Assembly: GCA_936432065.2 (NCBI GenBank)
Contig: OW386286.2
Location: 118,496,902-118,560,901 of the forward strand
From: Rutpela maculata
Taxonomy: Eukaryota; Arthropoda; Insecta; Coleoptera; Cerambycidae
DNA length: 64,000 nt
Direction: 5' to 3'
The position numbers and the translations under genes are program-made. This document shows positions 12,626 to 24,115 of the stretch, piece by piece. Each line of letters begins with the position of its first letter. The stretch's first letter is position 1. The notes beneath the pieces are model-generated. The model was not told the DNA's origin. It ran no database searches and saw nothing but the letters and a program-made list of their open reading frames with translations.

Positions 12626-12984
12626 CAGTGTGTCCCCGCATTGTGTTTGCGATAAGTGTAATATACCAAAAAAATTAGTACGGCTTTCATTTTCTGCAGT
12701 CTCGGTCTGCTTGACGTAAAATGGATTTTTACCAAATTTCAGTTAAAATGGGATCTAATTCGCGGAGTTAATCTAAGAAGAAAATAAAAGAAAATAAACC
12801 GTTGCAGGTAAACTGTTAATTTTACGGAAAAATTCTATTTGGATAAAATATTTGGCATTGAAAGTTAGAGCCATATGTCAACTTTCATTGCATTTGAACA
12901 AAGAAAAAAAAAATACTAAAAGTAAATAGCTTTTTCTTCAAGCCTGTTAAAATGTTTAAATTATGCCACCAAAAACAGATGTAG

Positions 12985-13140
12985 AAGTAGAACATTGTTT
13001 TACTAGTAACAAAATGTTAGTACCGAACGCCACCGTAGTGGACATTGTTTTACTAGTAACATAATGTTAGTTCCGAAAGCGCCACCGCAGTGGGTATTGT
13101 TTTACTAGTAACATAATGTTAATACCGAAAGCCACCGGTG
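12985..13140. repeat. Three ~57-bp tandem units inside the MITE
   Basis: Each unit holds CATTGTTTTACTAGTAACA or a one-base variant, then ATGTTAGTACCGAA and a GCCACCG phrase. The three copies differ at a few positions. Confidence 0.8.
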
Positions 13141-13256
13141 GCGCGCTATCCACTAGCCACTTGTCATATTGTGTCAACATGTAAGACTGTAGTTTGAATA
13201 TTTGTACATTTATGATAAATAAATGAATTTTTGCATTTTAATACGCTTGAAGAAAA

Positions 13257-13384
13257 AATAGTATATATTACACGGAGTAGAACGCCTTTTTTGTGTTGAG
13301 CCCAGGATTTGCGGCTGAGGCGAAGCCGAAGCCGCAAACTGGGCGAAAGAGTGCGTTCTACTCCTAGTAATATAATATACTATT
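13257..13384. repeat. 128-bp hairpin-forming palindrome
   Basis: The two halves are inverted copies: GAGTAGAACGC against GCGTTCTACTC, and the inner GCCCAGGATTTGCGGCT against AGCCGCAAACTGGGC. Together they make a long hairpin with a GAGGCGAAGCC-rich tip. It is GC-rich in an AT-rich MITE, so it may be a separate insertion. Function unknown. Confidence 0.75.
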
Positions 13385-13828
13385 TTATTTTTTTAACATA
13401 ATTAACAATTTCAACCAATTTACCTAAAAACCTATTCAAGTAGTACCCCACCTAAATTACTACATAATTCCACCTTTCTTCTAAGTCTTTGTAACTTCTT
13501 CTAATTTCTTCAAGAGGCATTCTTATTATTATTAATATTATTTTTTGTTGAAATGCAATGAAAGTTGGCATATGGCTCTAACTGTCAATGAAAAAAATAT
13601 TGTCCAAATTGAATTTTTCCGTAAAATTAACAGAAAGACCAGTTTACCCTATTTTCTTTTATTTTCTTCTTAGATTAACTCCGCGAGTTAGATCCCATTT
13701 TAACTGAAATTTGGAAAAAATCCATTTTACGTCAAGCAGACCGAGACTGCAGAAAGTGAAAGCCGTACTATTTTTTTTTTTTTTTTGGTAAATTACACCT
13801 ATCGCAAACACAATCCGGGGACACACTG

Positions 13829-14185
13829 TATATATCAAAAATAAAATTGGCCCCAATACAGTGCCCTGTGGGGCACCAATTTTTATGTATTGTTCTCTAT
13901 TATTCAAATAATTCTTTATTATTTGTAAAGGCATTCCTCGTATTCCAATATTTTGCATTCTTTCAAGTAATATACTATGTGATACTGTATCGAATGCCTT
14001 AGCAAGATTTAGAAATATGGCTACACATCAATTTTTTTCATCTAAATTGTCAATAATGAAATTTATAAGTTCATATATTGTTAATTCAGTATTTTTCTGT
14101 TCTCTAAATCCAAATTGGCAGCGTGACAGCAGTTCAAACTGCTCCAAAAAATTTACTATTCTTTTTTTAGGAAGGTAATAAGGTT
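13829..14185 (-). pseudogene. LINE relic, segment 1 (RT fingers and palm)
   Basis: The minus strand shows an RT domain of Jockey/CR1 type. QFGFREQ comes first, then the motif A region with LAKAFDTVSH, where the catalytic Asp is replaced by Asn (the stretch reads F-L-N-L-A-K). Then NYLNNREQYIKIG and the APQGTVLGPILFLIY box follow. A stop precedes motif A. The relic is 5'-truncated near 14185. Confidence 0.75.
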
Positions 14186-14629
14186 CCTTGATACTTTCCA
14201 CCAGTAGGTAGACAGATATTTGTAAAACAGTTAAATTTTATTTCTTACTTTTTAGTAGCTTCTTTTATTTATTTGACTTCTATACATATAGTGAAGAAAA
14301 CTATTGTGAATTCTCTTTATGTTGAGCACCATGTGAATGTTACTGCAAACATAATACACTGTGAATTAATTGATATTACCGGTGACTTCGCCAAATCTTC
14401 GAATATTCTCGTAATATCGTCTTTAATTTTAAAAAAAATTCTGACGTGATGGAGTAAAATAAGTTTCAGATTCGGTTTCCAAAACCGGCGCAACTCGCAA
14501 AAATATTTTGTGGTCCCGTGTAATATTTCTTGCACATTTCAAATATCCTCAAATATTTTTGAAATTATTCATTTTTCCCTTGTCATACTACAAACAAACT
14601 TTTATAGTTTAGGCAGACCATAACATTAA
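14186..14629. repeat. Dispersed repeat shared with ~7.6-7.8 kb and ~36.1 kb
   Basis: A phrase with AGGTAGACAGATATTTGTAA followed by TTATTTCTTACT occurs here (about 14205) and at about 36150. An inverted copy lies near 7600-7650. The CTGACGTGATGG segment near 14440 also recurs near 7770. No coding or tRNA-like box is visible, so the class is unknown. Confidence 0.55.
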
Positions 14630-14931
14630 TGTTTTCTGCAAAAATATCGTTGCCGTTATCGCCGCCATTCTGGAAAAACTACGATCAACACAGGTTTTGC
14701 ACGATTATCCCCTTTCCTGTTAGTTCTAACCTAAAATTACGTATTAGTAATATTGTTGGGAATAAAAAAGCTACAACTTGTATTTAAACAATATTTCCCT
14801 ATTGTTAATACTAATGTTAATACGATTTACAGCCGCCAGAAAGGTGAAAATTAGTTCTTCACTGCAGATTCTTTCAATAATTTCTGTCTCCGTTCTTCCT
14901 ATGTAGTAATTAGCTACAAATATATATTAAA
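14630..14931. repeat. Left member of an inverted pair around the 2.2-kb palindrome
   Basis: Phrases such as AAATATCGTTGCCGTT near 14642 and GCCGCCAGAAAGGTGAA near 14833 reappear inverted at about 18125 and 17965. This suggests an older inverted-repeat element of about 3.5 kb that was later invaded by the palindrome and a SINE. Confidence 0.55.
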
Positions 14932-17152
14932 GGGTATAGCAGAATAAGCATGGTAAAATGGCCCCAGAAGCGTTTGGGCCTAATTCGGTGTCAATAGACC
15001 GACAATAGGAAAAGAAATGTTTTCCTCCAGTTTTGGCCCCCCGTTGCCACGGGTAACCCCTGTACCCTAATAAACATGACATTTCGTTTTCATTTTTTAT
15101 CTCTGCAAGTTATGCGTTAATTATCATGAAAAATAGACGATGTACGTATAATTTAAATGCATGTTAGGAAAAAAAATCAGCTGATTTTGCTGCCTCCTTC
15201 GAATAAAAAAAATATTTAAATATTAGAATATTTATTTTTTCATGAAAATAATGATTAGCATACACAAAACTTTTACCAAAAATACACTGTTATGAGAGTT
15301 TATTGTAGATTTTTTTCAAATTTTTTGGAGCGGTGCGCCATAATTAAAAAAAATAAAAACTGTTACGACGCATTGTTTAACGGTGCATAACCATTGAAAC
15401 TTTAATTCACACAAAAAATAAGTGGTCTATCCGGCAAACCAGACCAATGTATCCGTATGTATTTGGATCCGCTGAAACCGAATCCGAAGTCAGAATTGTC
15501 AGATTGGCTCGTTTTTCACCCCCTACCCCAAAAACACCCCCCCTCCAAAAAAATTGTCTGTCCGGCGGACCAGACCATTATATTCCTATGTATTTGGACC
15601 TGCTGAAACCGAATCCGAAGTCAGAATTGTCAGACTGGCTCATTTTTCACCCCCTACCCCAAAAAACACCCCCAAAACAAAAACAAAGTGGTCTGTCTGG
15701 CGGACTATACCAGTGTATCTTTATGTATATTGACTTTCTGAATCCTTTTTCTACTATCTGTGGTGTGTGTTTTTTTTTACTCCTAACCCCAAAAAACAAC
15801 CTCAAAACAAAAAGAAAATGGTCTGTCCGGCGGACTATACCAGTGGATCCGTATGTAATTTGACCTGCTGAATACGAATTTGAAGTCAGAAGTGTCAGAT
15901 TTGCTCGTATTTCACAAGGAACCCTAAAAAACACCCCCAAAACAAAAAAAGTGGTCTGTCCGGCGGGCCATACCAGTGTATCTTTATATATTTGGACCGC
16001 TGAAACCAAATCCGATGCTAGAATTGTCAGATTGGCTCGTGTCCACCCCCAACCTCCAAAAAACACCTCTCCCCCACAAAATGGTTACCCCGGCGGACCA
16101 TACCACTGTATCCTTAAGTATTTGGTAAGGATACACTGGTATGGTCCGCCGGACAGACCACTTTTTTTATTTTGGGGATGTTTTTTGAAGTTAGGAGTGA
16201 AAAACGAGCCAACCTGACAATTCTGACTTCGGATTCGGTTTTAGCGGATTTAAATACATAAGGATACACTGGTATGATCCGCCGGACAGACCATTTTTTT
16301 GGAGGGGTGTGTTTTTCGGGGTTAAGGGTGAAAAATGAGCCAATCTGTCAATTCTAACTTCGAATTCGGATTCAGCAGATCAAAATACATAAGGATACAC
16401 CACCGGACAGACCACTTTGTTTTTGTTTTTTGTTTTGGGGGTGTTTTTTGGGGTTGGAGTGAAAAACGAACCAATCTGACAATTCTGACTTCGGATTCGG
16501 TTTCAGCAGGTCCAAATACATAAGAATATACTGGTCTGGTCCGTCGGACAGACCATTTTTGGAGGGGGTGTTTTTTGAGGTTAGGGGTGAAAAACGTGCC
16601 AAACTGACAATTATGACTTCAGATTCGGTTTCAGCGGGTCCAAATACATACGAATATACTGATCTGGTCCGCCGGACAGTTTCAATGGTTAAGCACTACT
16701 AAACAATGCGTCGTAACAGTTTTTATTTTTTTTAATTATGGCGCACCGCTACAAAAAATTTGAAAAAAATCTACAATAAACTGATTATAACAATGTATTT
16801 TTGGTAAAAGTTTTGTGTATGCGAATCAATATTTTCATGAAAAAATAAATATTTGAATTTTTAATTTTTTTTTTTTTTTTTCGAAGGAGGCAGCAAAATC
16901 AGCTGATTTTTTTCCCTAAGATGCATCTAAACTACATGTACATCGTCTATATTCTTTATAATAATTAAGGCACAACTTGCAGAGATAAAAAATGAAAACG
17001 AAATGTCATGTTTATTTGGGTACAGGGGTTACCCGAAGCGACGGAGAAAACTTGAGGAAAACATTTCTTTTCCTATTGTCGATCTACTGACACCGAATTA
17101 GGCCCAAATTCTTCTGGGGCCATTTTACCATGCTTATTCTGCTATACTCTTT
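14932..17152. mobile_element. 2.2-kb foldback element (near-complete palindrome with ~130-bp units)
   Basis: The outer ends GTATAGCAGAATAAGCATGG (left) and its reverse complement (right, ending about 17150) mark the arms. From about 15420 to 16113 a unit of about 130 bp recurs six times in one direction, each with a TCCGGCGGACCATACCA-like phrase and GAATCCGAAGTCAGAATTGT. From 16118 to 16680 the same unit runs in the opposite direction. The symmetry centre is near 16113. Frames that appear open across the units (15447-16066) are repeat translations on both strands, not genes. Confidence 0.8.
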
Positions 17153-17552
17153 GCTAAAACCTTTATTCAAACAATTTTCTTCCACGGTCAATTGTTTTAA
17201 AACTTTAGCAGCTCGAAAAAATGAAATGAAAAATGATGAAATTTTCAAGTTGCTGTTATTTGTAAACAATTGATCGTAGAAAAAAAAAGTTTATACAATT
17301 TTTTTAGGAAAGTTTATAATCTATAATATTGATAACAACTAACGGAGACAGAAAATTTAAAAAATCTGCAATGAAGCCCAAATTATCACTTATTTGGGCG
17401 ACTGTAAATTGTAAAGTATTAAATAAAGAAAAATTTGTACGTTGACAGATCAGTGAAAATATAAAAAATTCGGATAAAATTCATTGTTTAAAACAAATAT
17501 CGCTACTGTAAGTCCATTTTATTGATCATGTGAAATTAACAATGAGTATTGA
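17153..17552. other. Non-coding sequence with a block repeated at ~17885
   Basis: No gene. The block at about 17330-17440 (ATTGATAACAACTAACGG..., GCAATGAAGCCCAAAT) recurs directly at about 17885-18000, flanking the SINE. Confidence 0.45.
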
Positions 17553-17775
17553 GGGGACGGTGGCTCAGTAGGTTAGCGCGTCTAGCTTGCATTCTGAGCG
17601 TACCTAGCGAAGTGGGTTCGAGCCCTACACAGCGAAGAAATTTTTCATAATGATTTTCCCCAAGAAGTGGTTCGGATTCCACTATAAACTGTAGGGCCCC
17701 GTCTCCTTTACCCAGAAATCTAGATCTCCTAGACTTAAGAGGGGCATTGATGTGACACATTAATGATGTCGGAAC
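17553..17775 (+). mobile_element. tRNA-derived SINE
   Basis: The head looks like a tRNA gene. An A-box-like GTGGCTCAGTAGGTTAGCG begins near 17560 and a B-box GGTTCGAGCCC sits at 17615-17625, with spacing typical of an internal RNA polymerase III promoter. A non-tRNA body follows (GAAATTTTTCATAATG... to about 17775). The cloverleaf does not fold into a clean tRNA by eye, so I call a SINE head and not a functional tRNA gene. Confidence 0.65.
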
Positions 17776-18460
17776 AACATGTTTCCGAAATTCGAAAAAA
17801 TTTTTTACAATTCAGGCTATTGTAACTTTTAAATAATTTACCGTAATTGCTTAGCAAATTTTATAATAACATATTCTATAATGATATTGATAATAACTAG
17901 GTAATTACCAATTAAAAACAACGGCGGCAAAAATTTGCAGTGAAGCACAAATGTTCACCTTTCTGGCGGCTGTAGTAAAGTATTAACAATACAGAAAAAT
18001 AGTTTAAATAGTAGTTGTACGTTCTTTATTCAATACAACGTCTGTAATATCTAATTTTATGATAGAGCTAACAAGAAAAGAGATCGAGGACCACCTATTT
18101 TGATCGTCATTTTTCCAACGGCAACGATATTTTTGTGGAAAACATTAATTAGTGATTGTGGCAAACTCCCCCACATTATACAACCAAAAAATCCCTTGTA
18201 GGAATTATTCACGAGTCAAATGACAAATAGATAATAATAATAGCCAGTATTATATGTAAACAAGTAATATCCAAGCCCATGTGTTTGTATTACTTTTCAT
18301 CACCAATCGGCGCTCAAACAATTTTACAGTGCGAATCACTTGTGATGCTGATATTGATTAAACATTATCTAGTTTGTTTTACCAAATACATAATGCTTTG
18401 CATATACCTGCTTAGTTTAATAAATAAAACACCTATCTATTTAGTTTCTTTATTTTTTAG
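17776..18460. other. Intron sequence with right member of the inverted pair (17885-18150)
   Basis: Positions 17885-18150 are the inverted counterpart of 14630-14931. From 18150 to the acceptor at 18460 I see no gene. A frame open at 18279-18500 crosses the splice acceptor and is not the real reading frame of the exon. Confidence 0.5.
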
Positions 18461-18615
18461 AGTTAAGAAGGGAGCCAAGTGCATTATGCGAGACTACTAG
18501 AACACAACTTAGTGACAGAATAACAGTGTGTTCTGGAGATGTGATCTTTGAAGACAATTTTGAAACGTTAGATGAAGACAAATGGACTTTAGAACAATAT
18601 GTACCATCTGCTCCA
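18461..18615 (+). CDS. Beta-1,3-glucan recognition protein, linker / GH16-start exon
   Basis: This exon joins in phase to the CBM39 exon (one base plus AG gives Glu). It encodes about 51 residues: a linker with Cys-Glu-Thr-Thr, then CSGDVIFEDNFETLDEDKW, which is the start of the GH16-like domain in bGRP proteins (CxG.lifeDnF..ld...W). The acceptor TATTTTTTAG ends at 18460 and the donor GTAAGT starts at 18616. The exon ends in phase 0, matching the next exon. This is the most family-specific stretch of the gene. Confidence 0.88.
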
Positions 18616-18879
18616 GTAAGTAGAAACTATTCAACAAGTTTTTATTAAACACAGATTACTTGATTTGATTTTTTAAGTAAATAGAAATATAATTAGTGCT
18701 ATCTTAACAATTTATGAACTCGAAAGCAATGTAGTTTGGCGCTACCAATTTAGATTGTAGGAAAAGCTGTATTAAAAAAATAGCAAAGTTAACCCTTCTC
18801 CGGTTACAATTTTTTTATTCGTATGCACAGTTAGTGGTTTGTGTCGCAAATACACGGTGGTCCAATATTCGAGATATTT
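18616..18879. other. Intron sequence
   Basis: No feature recognised. Confidence 0.5.
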
Positions 18880-19180
18880 CTGTGGCTGATGGTGCATCCA
18901 AAAATTAAGGTATTCTGTTATATAATTTTTTTTCTTCGACACTTACGATGAATTCCTGCCTTCGAACATGTGGCTCTTGTCGCATTTTTCTTTTTAATTT
19001 CTTGAAACAATGACGAGTCGGATGTCTTCTTTCAGGAAACCTCTGAGTATACATTTCACATGCACGCACAGAATTGTTTAGACAATGGCCATAAATTAAC
19101 ATCAGTTCAATGTTTTCTTTATCGTGTAGTACATGCTCAGCAATGTCAGTAATTGGAAAAATCTGTCGCTAAAATACTGT
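18880..19180 (-). pseudogene. Transposase-associated HTH (DUF4817-like) relic
   Basis: The minus strand reads about 75 residues with LMLIYGHCLNNSVRACEMY followed by FPERRHPTRHCFKKL. This matches the pattern of the DUF4817 helix-turn-helix found at the N-terminus of insect Tc1/mariner-like transposases (YG.C..N...A...Y..RFP.RR.P....F..L). No DDE domain follows in the flank. A diverged relative with the same module lies at about 30530-30681. Confidence 0.6.
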
Positions 19181-19599
19181 TCACAAATGTCATCTCATTC
19201 TTTTGTTTTGTAATGCATCAACTCTTAGTGCAATGGTATCCACGTGTTATCGGAGCTAGGTCTCAACAAAAATGATGAAACAAAAATAAATGTTATTTGT
19301 GGGCGCAATTGCTAATTATCTAAAAAAATATTTTATTAAAATTCCATTACACGAAATTGCCTACCAGTAACAAAAATAGTTTACAGTGAGCGGCGATGGA
19401 AGCCACGCACTCCAGCTAACAGGTCGGCACTGAAGCAGGTAAAAAGGGAGATTGTCTTGTGTAGTGGTTGCCCTGAATATAATTCTCCATCTCATGCAAC
19501 TCATTTCATCGTTCCTAGGTTCGAAAAATTCTTTGCATCGCAACGCCATCTATACCTCAATGTGTAAAATAACCATTTTTACTCAAAACTGAAGTCATT
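19181..19599. other. Intron sequence, no gene seen
   Basis: No coding or RNA gene recognised. Confidence 0.4.
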
Positions 19600-21180
19600 T
19601 ATATATTTTAGCAGATACCATCGGCCCCACTCACAAATATAAGCGGTACAGATGATTTCGGCCCACCTCCCTGGGTCCTGGCTTGTTGGACCTTGCTGGC
19701 TAAGGCCTTTATCTTCTAGCGCTCTTCTCTTTTGGTGTTTTTTCTTCGCCAGCTTGTCACCCCCGGGGGTAATCATCGGTCCGTTTAGGAAACTTTGGAG
19801 GTTTTTGGCAGGGATTGACTGCCGGTACACAGATGTCTGTGACATCCTGTCATCCGGATCGTTGGTTAGGTAGGGATGAGCTATGTTGCTCGAGGAGGGG
19901 CGGACCCAACTGCTTTGGTAGCATTTTTGGTCTGCCCGCAGTTAGGTGATAGGTATAGGTACTAGACGGTGTTCTATCCGGTAGTGGGTGGGCGGTTGGG
20001 TGATCGTCATGTCTCTTCTGTGGGTTGGCTTCATCGGCGATGGTATGGTTCACATACTCACCCGCTATCCACGATTTGCATCTTCGGCCTCTTGTGCCTC
20101 GAAGCGTCTGCTGGGTCGTAGTCAGTTGCCTCCCTGAACAAGGGCGTGGCTCTCTCTCGGATGATTTCGGTGACAAGTCCCTGAAGATGTCCTCGTTGTT
20201 TACGAACCAAGGTGCGTCCACCGCTGTTCTGAGGGCGACGTTCTCCACTCTCTGGATCTGCTGGAGGTAGGTGTCCGCTTGGTAGCCGCAGGTACGGAGG
20301 CGTACGTCAGTTGAGGCCAAGCGTGAGCTTGTTCCTCAGGTTGTCTGCTCTGTCTGCCATGGGATAGATTAGAGCTCTCGTCCTCCTGGCCTTCTTGACG
20401 GTGGCTTCTGTGTTCAGTCTCCATGTTAGACCTTTGTCCATGATCACGCCAAGGTAGTTGGCGGCATCGTGCCGTAGGATGTCCTCGTCAAACATGGAAA
20501 CGTGGCGTTGCTTTTCTCGGTTTGCGTTGACGGCTATCTTCCATCTGTTGCACCAGTCCTCTAGGAGGGAGGTTAACTCTTGGAGGTTTTTGGTGACGAT
20601 CCATGCGTTCCAGGATCTGGCTGTGTCGTCTGTGTAGAGGGCCAAGGAGGTCCGCTCGGTTCGTGGCAGATCGGAGATATATATGGAGAACAAGTGCGGG
20701 GAAAGCACTGAACCCTTCATTGTTCTGTAGGTGGAAAGTTTGTCCACTATCGTCACTCTCATATCTCTTCTGTGTAGGCATGATCTCACTAGCTTGACGG
20801 GTGCAATGGGTAACCCATACTCACCATTTTGGCTAGAGACCATCATGCCAGACCATTGGTTGAACCCCTTCATGACTTCCTCGGTGAGACGAAGCTCTTG
20901 GAGTTCCATGGAGTGTCCTCTTCTGTACGCAAACTGTTCGTCCGGTAGGATTTCCAGTTCTTCTGTCTTCTCGGCTATCCTCTTGAGTATGACTCGCTCG
21001 GCTACCTTGCTCATGGCTGGGAGTAGACTTATTGGCTTGTAAGTGGAGGGAAAGATTAGGTTCTTACCTGGTATCGGGATAACTATGACGTCGGTCTTCT
21101 TCCATCTGGAGGGGAATTACCGCAAGCTCAACATTGCGTTGATGATGTTGGTCAGCGCCTCTACTCCTATAAAATCCTAT
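19600..21180 (-). pseudogene. Jockey-like non-LTR retrotransposon, RT relic
   Basis: The minus strand carries a Jockey-type RT. From about 21175 it reads towards YKPISLLPAMSKVAERVI, then LPDEQFAYRRGHS. The region that should hold motif A is replaced by an unrelated-looking short stretch, so the catalytic Asp and KAFD box are missing. Then follow KGSVLSPHLFSIYISDLP and LALYTDDTA (motif C, first residues altered), then NYLGVIMD and a basic C-terminal tail in a shifted frame to about 19850. The longest uninterrupted piece is 20307-21014. It is 5'-truncated and GC-richer than its flanks, so it probably inserted later than the AT-rich debris around it. Confidence 0.75.
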
Positions 21181-22243
21181 ATCTATTATTAATTTTAAAT
21201 TGTTAGATTATTTTAATGAAACAAGGAAGATCAATGAAAAAAGTTGTTATATATAAAAGATGCAAAGAAAAACGGTCGACAATAAAACGTATTTGTTTTG
21301 TTAGGTTGGTAACTGTCATAAACTCTTCTCTTTCTTCTGTCAAAAGAGCTGTTGCAATCTATGTCCAAGTTAAGTTCGTTAGTAAATGCGTTTTATAGTT
21401 TTTTGTGTCCTGTAAGTTTTTCTAGAGTTAATAAATAGTTATATTCAAGTTCAACTACTATATTATTTAAATTCTGCAGTTACCCCTTGTAAAAACAATG
21501 TTATTACATTACTTTTATTTCTTTTGTTAATAGTGGATATAAACGAAGAACTAATGCAGGATTTCAAACAGTATTTTATATCACCAACATCTGTTCCAAA
21601 ATTCCAAAAAATTCAAAATGGATAAAGTGATGTGGGATGCTTCATGAATTGTGTGTCATTGTCAGTATATAGTGACTCGTAAAATTAAAGAAACTCAATT
21701 TGTTGGTTGCTTACTGACTTTATTAATGATAAAGTTGCTTCTTGTACTTTTGGTTTTTCTATGAAGTCGTTTGCAAATGAGGATACAAAATGGAACATAA
21801 GAGTATGGGATGAGAAAGTACCGGTATTGCCATAAGGACATCATCATAATCTTTATATCAACCATCCACAAAACAAGATATCTAAATAATCTGTAATTTA
21901 TCAATTAGATGTGGAAAAATAATTGATATATTTTAGTAGGTACATAAAATGCTGATTTCTTAAGTATTGCTGTTTTGTACCATTCTTATCATAATCTGGA
22001 AAAGCTGCCTTCCTGAATGCCAACACATTAGATCACAGTGTGTATTTTTCGGAATTTGTCAATAGACTGGTTTTTAAGATGTAAACATTATGCTCGTATC
22101 TTCAAAAACATTAAATTTATTATCGTAGAATTGGAGTGGTAGAGGCGAATTTTCAGAACTCCAATTCAAATAGTACAAGCAGACGATACCCAAAAAATCA
22201 CTATTCAGTAATTTAAATAACAAGACTGATCGAAAACTTGCTT
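21181..22243. other. Intron sequence, no gene seen
   Basis: AT-rich, short spurious frames only. Confidence 0.45.
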
Positions 22244-22588
22244 TCAGTGCCAGCAGCTTGTTACTCTATTATTGTCCTCTGGCCAATGTGTAGTATCTAA
22301 GCATTTCATGACCAAAATAATATTTTTGCTACTTCTTAATTTAAATGTTCTGGTAGTTTCAAGCAAACAATGCAACACAATGCTTTCAAGAAGTAAAAAT
22401 ATGGCGTGAAAAGCTAATAGTTTGCAAAGCAATGGAGGACAATTTACTAACATTGTTTGAAAGCAACTTGCAGGTTTAAGATCCATTGGATGTCCGCAGG
22501 ATAACCTTATGCTGACTGGGTGATGTCTGTTGTTAAGATGGGAATAGAAAATATTCAGCGGCAAACCTCGAATACTATAAAAACTCAT
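22244..22588 (-). pseudogene. Possible LINE fragment (weak)
   Basis: The minus-strand frame begins SIRGLPLNIFYSHLNNRHH, which resembles the 'YGIRG....W..SYL.NR.Q' stretch between RT motifs A and B. The residues after it do not resemble an RT and no PQGS box follows. This is weak evidence for a LINE fragment. Confidence 0.25.
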
Positions 22589-22856
22589 CGTTTCATTTGA
22601 TAAAAAATTTATTCACTAATTATGTATTTTACTAATCTCTAAAAAAATAACATTTTGCTCTGACATAAATGGATAACCCTTGAGTACTCACATTATAGAT
22701 AATAAAATTAAGGGTATCGTTGGAATTAAGGCCGTTGAACTCATATTAACATTAACACATACTTCACAGCCACACTTCATCCTGCAGATGAATTTGGGGA
22801 TGTGCCATATAATGTGACACCCACTATATAGTATATTAAATAAATACTTTTTTCAG
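22589..22856. other. Intron sequence
   Basis: No feature recognised apart from the pyrimidine-rich acceptor at its end. Confidence 0.45.
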
Positions 22857-22984
22857 GATTATGAATTTGTAATATACAAAAAGGACCAAGATGTAACATT
22901 TATCAAAGATAGTAAACTGTGCTTTAACCCAAAACTAATTGATAATGAAGCGGAATTGAAAAAAATTATAGACTTGTCCAATGG
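22857..22984 (+). CDS. Beta-1,3-glucan recognition protein, GH16-like domain exon
   Basis: This exon encodes about 42 residues with YEFVIYKKDQDVTFIKDSKL, then CFNPKLIDN. It matches the 'eFv.Y......v...g.L.ikP..' segment of bGRP GH16-like domains. The acceptor TTTTTTCAG ends at 22856 and the donor GTAATT starts at 22985. Entry is in phase 0 and exit in phase 2, which fits exon 26522 (GG plus C gives Gly). Confidence 0.82.
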
Positions 22985-24115
22985 GTAATTATACAATATG
23001 TTATCATTATATTTAATTAATTTATAAATTTAAAACAAAAGGCGTTTTCTTCCTCCGGTTTGGTCAGCGGTTCCTACTGGACCGATTTTGATGATTCTTT
23101 TTTGACATTAAATCTCTCTACACATATGTGCAGCACTAATACATATATGTCAGCACTAATACTAGTTTTCTTAAATTGTTATTTCACACGTAAAAGCGAA
23201 ATAAAAATTCAAATAATGAAATCAAATGCGTTCGAACTATACCCGTTCCATACTTATGGAACCCCCTATATTAAACTCCGCATATTCGTGAGGAACTAAA
23301 TGTTGCGGATACAGTTTACATTACATTTGACTGAGGAGACCCCAGCACATAAGTAGAAGTGGCTAGCGTGCGTATCAGGTACCGCAATCGGAAACATCGA
23401 ATTAATTTACGCGTTTTCACTTTCGTTTTATTTATTTCTAAAATAAAGTGTTTTTGTTTATTTTTTGGAGAATTTCTTTTCTTCAAAGATCGATATGTTA
23501 TTCCAATTTTACGTGACGGCAATTGATTATTTGGCGCTGTTTTTCATTGTTTCTTTAATAATGACGAACACTAGAGCCATCGAAAGCATTTAAAATGAAT
23601 GAGAATATTATAAAGGTTTTGTCGTTAGTGACTTATCTTATAGACTGCTTATTAAATTTAACCGAATATGAAAATTTATTATCATTAGATGGTGAATTCG
23701 CTGGTAATGCTGCAAGGGCGGATTTTTATTATTTTATTTTATATTTTTGAATATACATTCTATTTAGTTGTGTTTATACATTTTTTTTGTGATTTTCTCC
23801 TCCACCCCCGCCCCCGCTCATCAATTTCAATTTTTGAGGAAAAACATTTTTGTTATTTTCACCAGGCGGTTGTGTTACCCCCCAAGCTCAAGGTCCAGAT
23901 CCGCCCTTGTCATGCTGAATTACATTCCATCAGTAAACTATTTCGTAATTATTTATTTCGGGTGTATGGAGACAATAACAATGAAAGTTTTGACTAGGGC
24001 TCAGAAAAATATTACTTGTAGCTAATAATAATCGTAAAAAAACACTTTTCGAATTGTCTTCGTATTATTATTATTCAGACTATGCAGATTATGAAAATTA
24101 AGGCCTTTCAATTTC
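22985..24115. other. Intron sequence, no gene seen
   Basis: Short open frames (23060-23299, 23689-23997) resemble no family. A phrase close to 'GGACCGATTTTGATGATT' near 23080 is of the kind found near 3' ends of many insect repeats, but boundaries are not visible. Confidence 0.4.

Larger units (their letters stand above)
12626..13828. mobile_element. 1.2-kb mariner-type MITE inserted in the LINE, TA duplication
   Basis: The ends CAGTGTGTCCCCGCATTGTG and CGGGGACACACTG form inverted repeats of about 190 bp: the CTGCAGTCTCGGTCTGCTTG phrase near 12697 is inverted near 13738. TA lies at 12624-12625 and 13829-13830. Removing the element and one TA joins the LINE reading as F-L-I-Y / I-N-N-L in frame, which fixes both boundaries. 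Inside are a three-unit tandem repeat and a small palindrome, listed separately. Confidence 0.85.

Noticed and set aside
15447..16602. Overlapping open frames on both strands of the palindrome
   Set aside because: Products of about 130-bp repeat units. No recognisable domain, and the frames appear on both strands because of the symmetry.
17555..17630. Functional tRNA gene
   Set aside because: A and B boxes are present, but acceptor and anticodon stems do not pair cleanly by eye and a SINE body follows.
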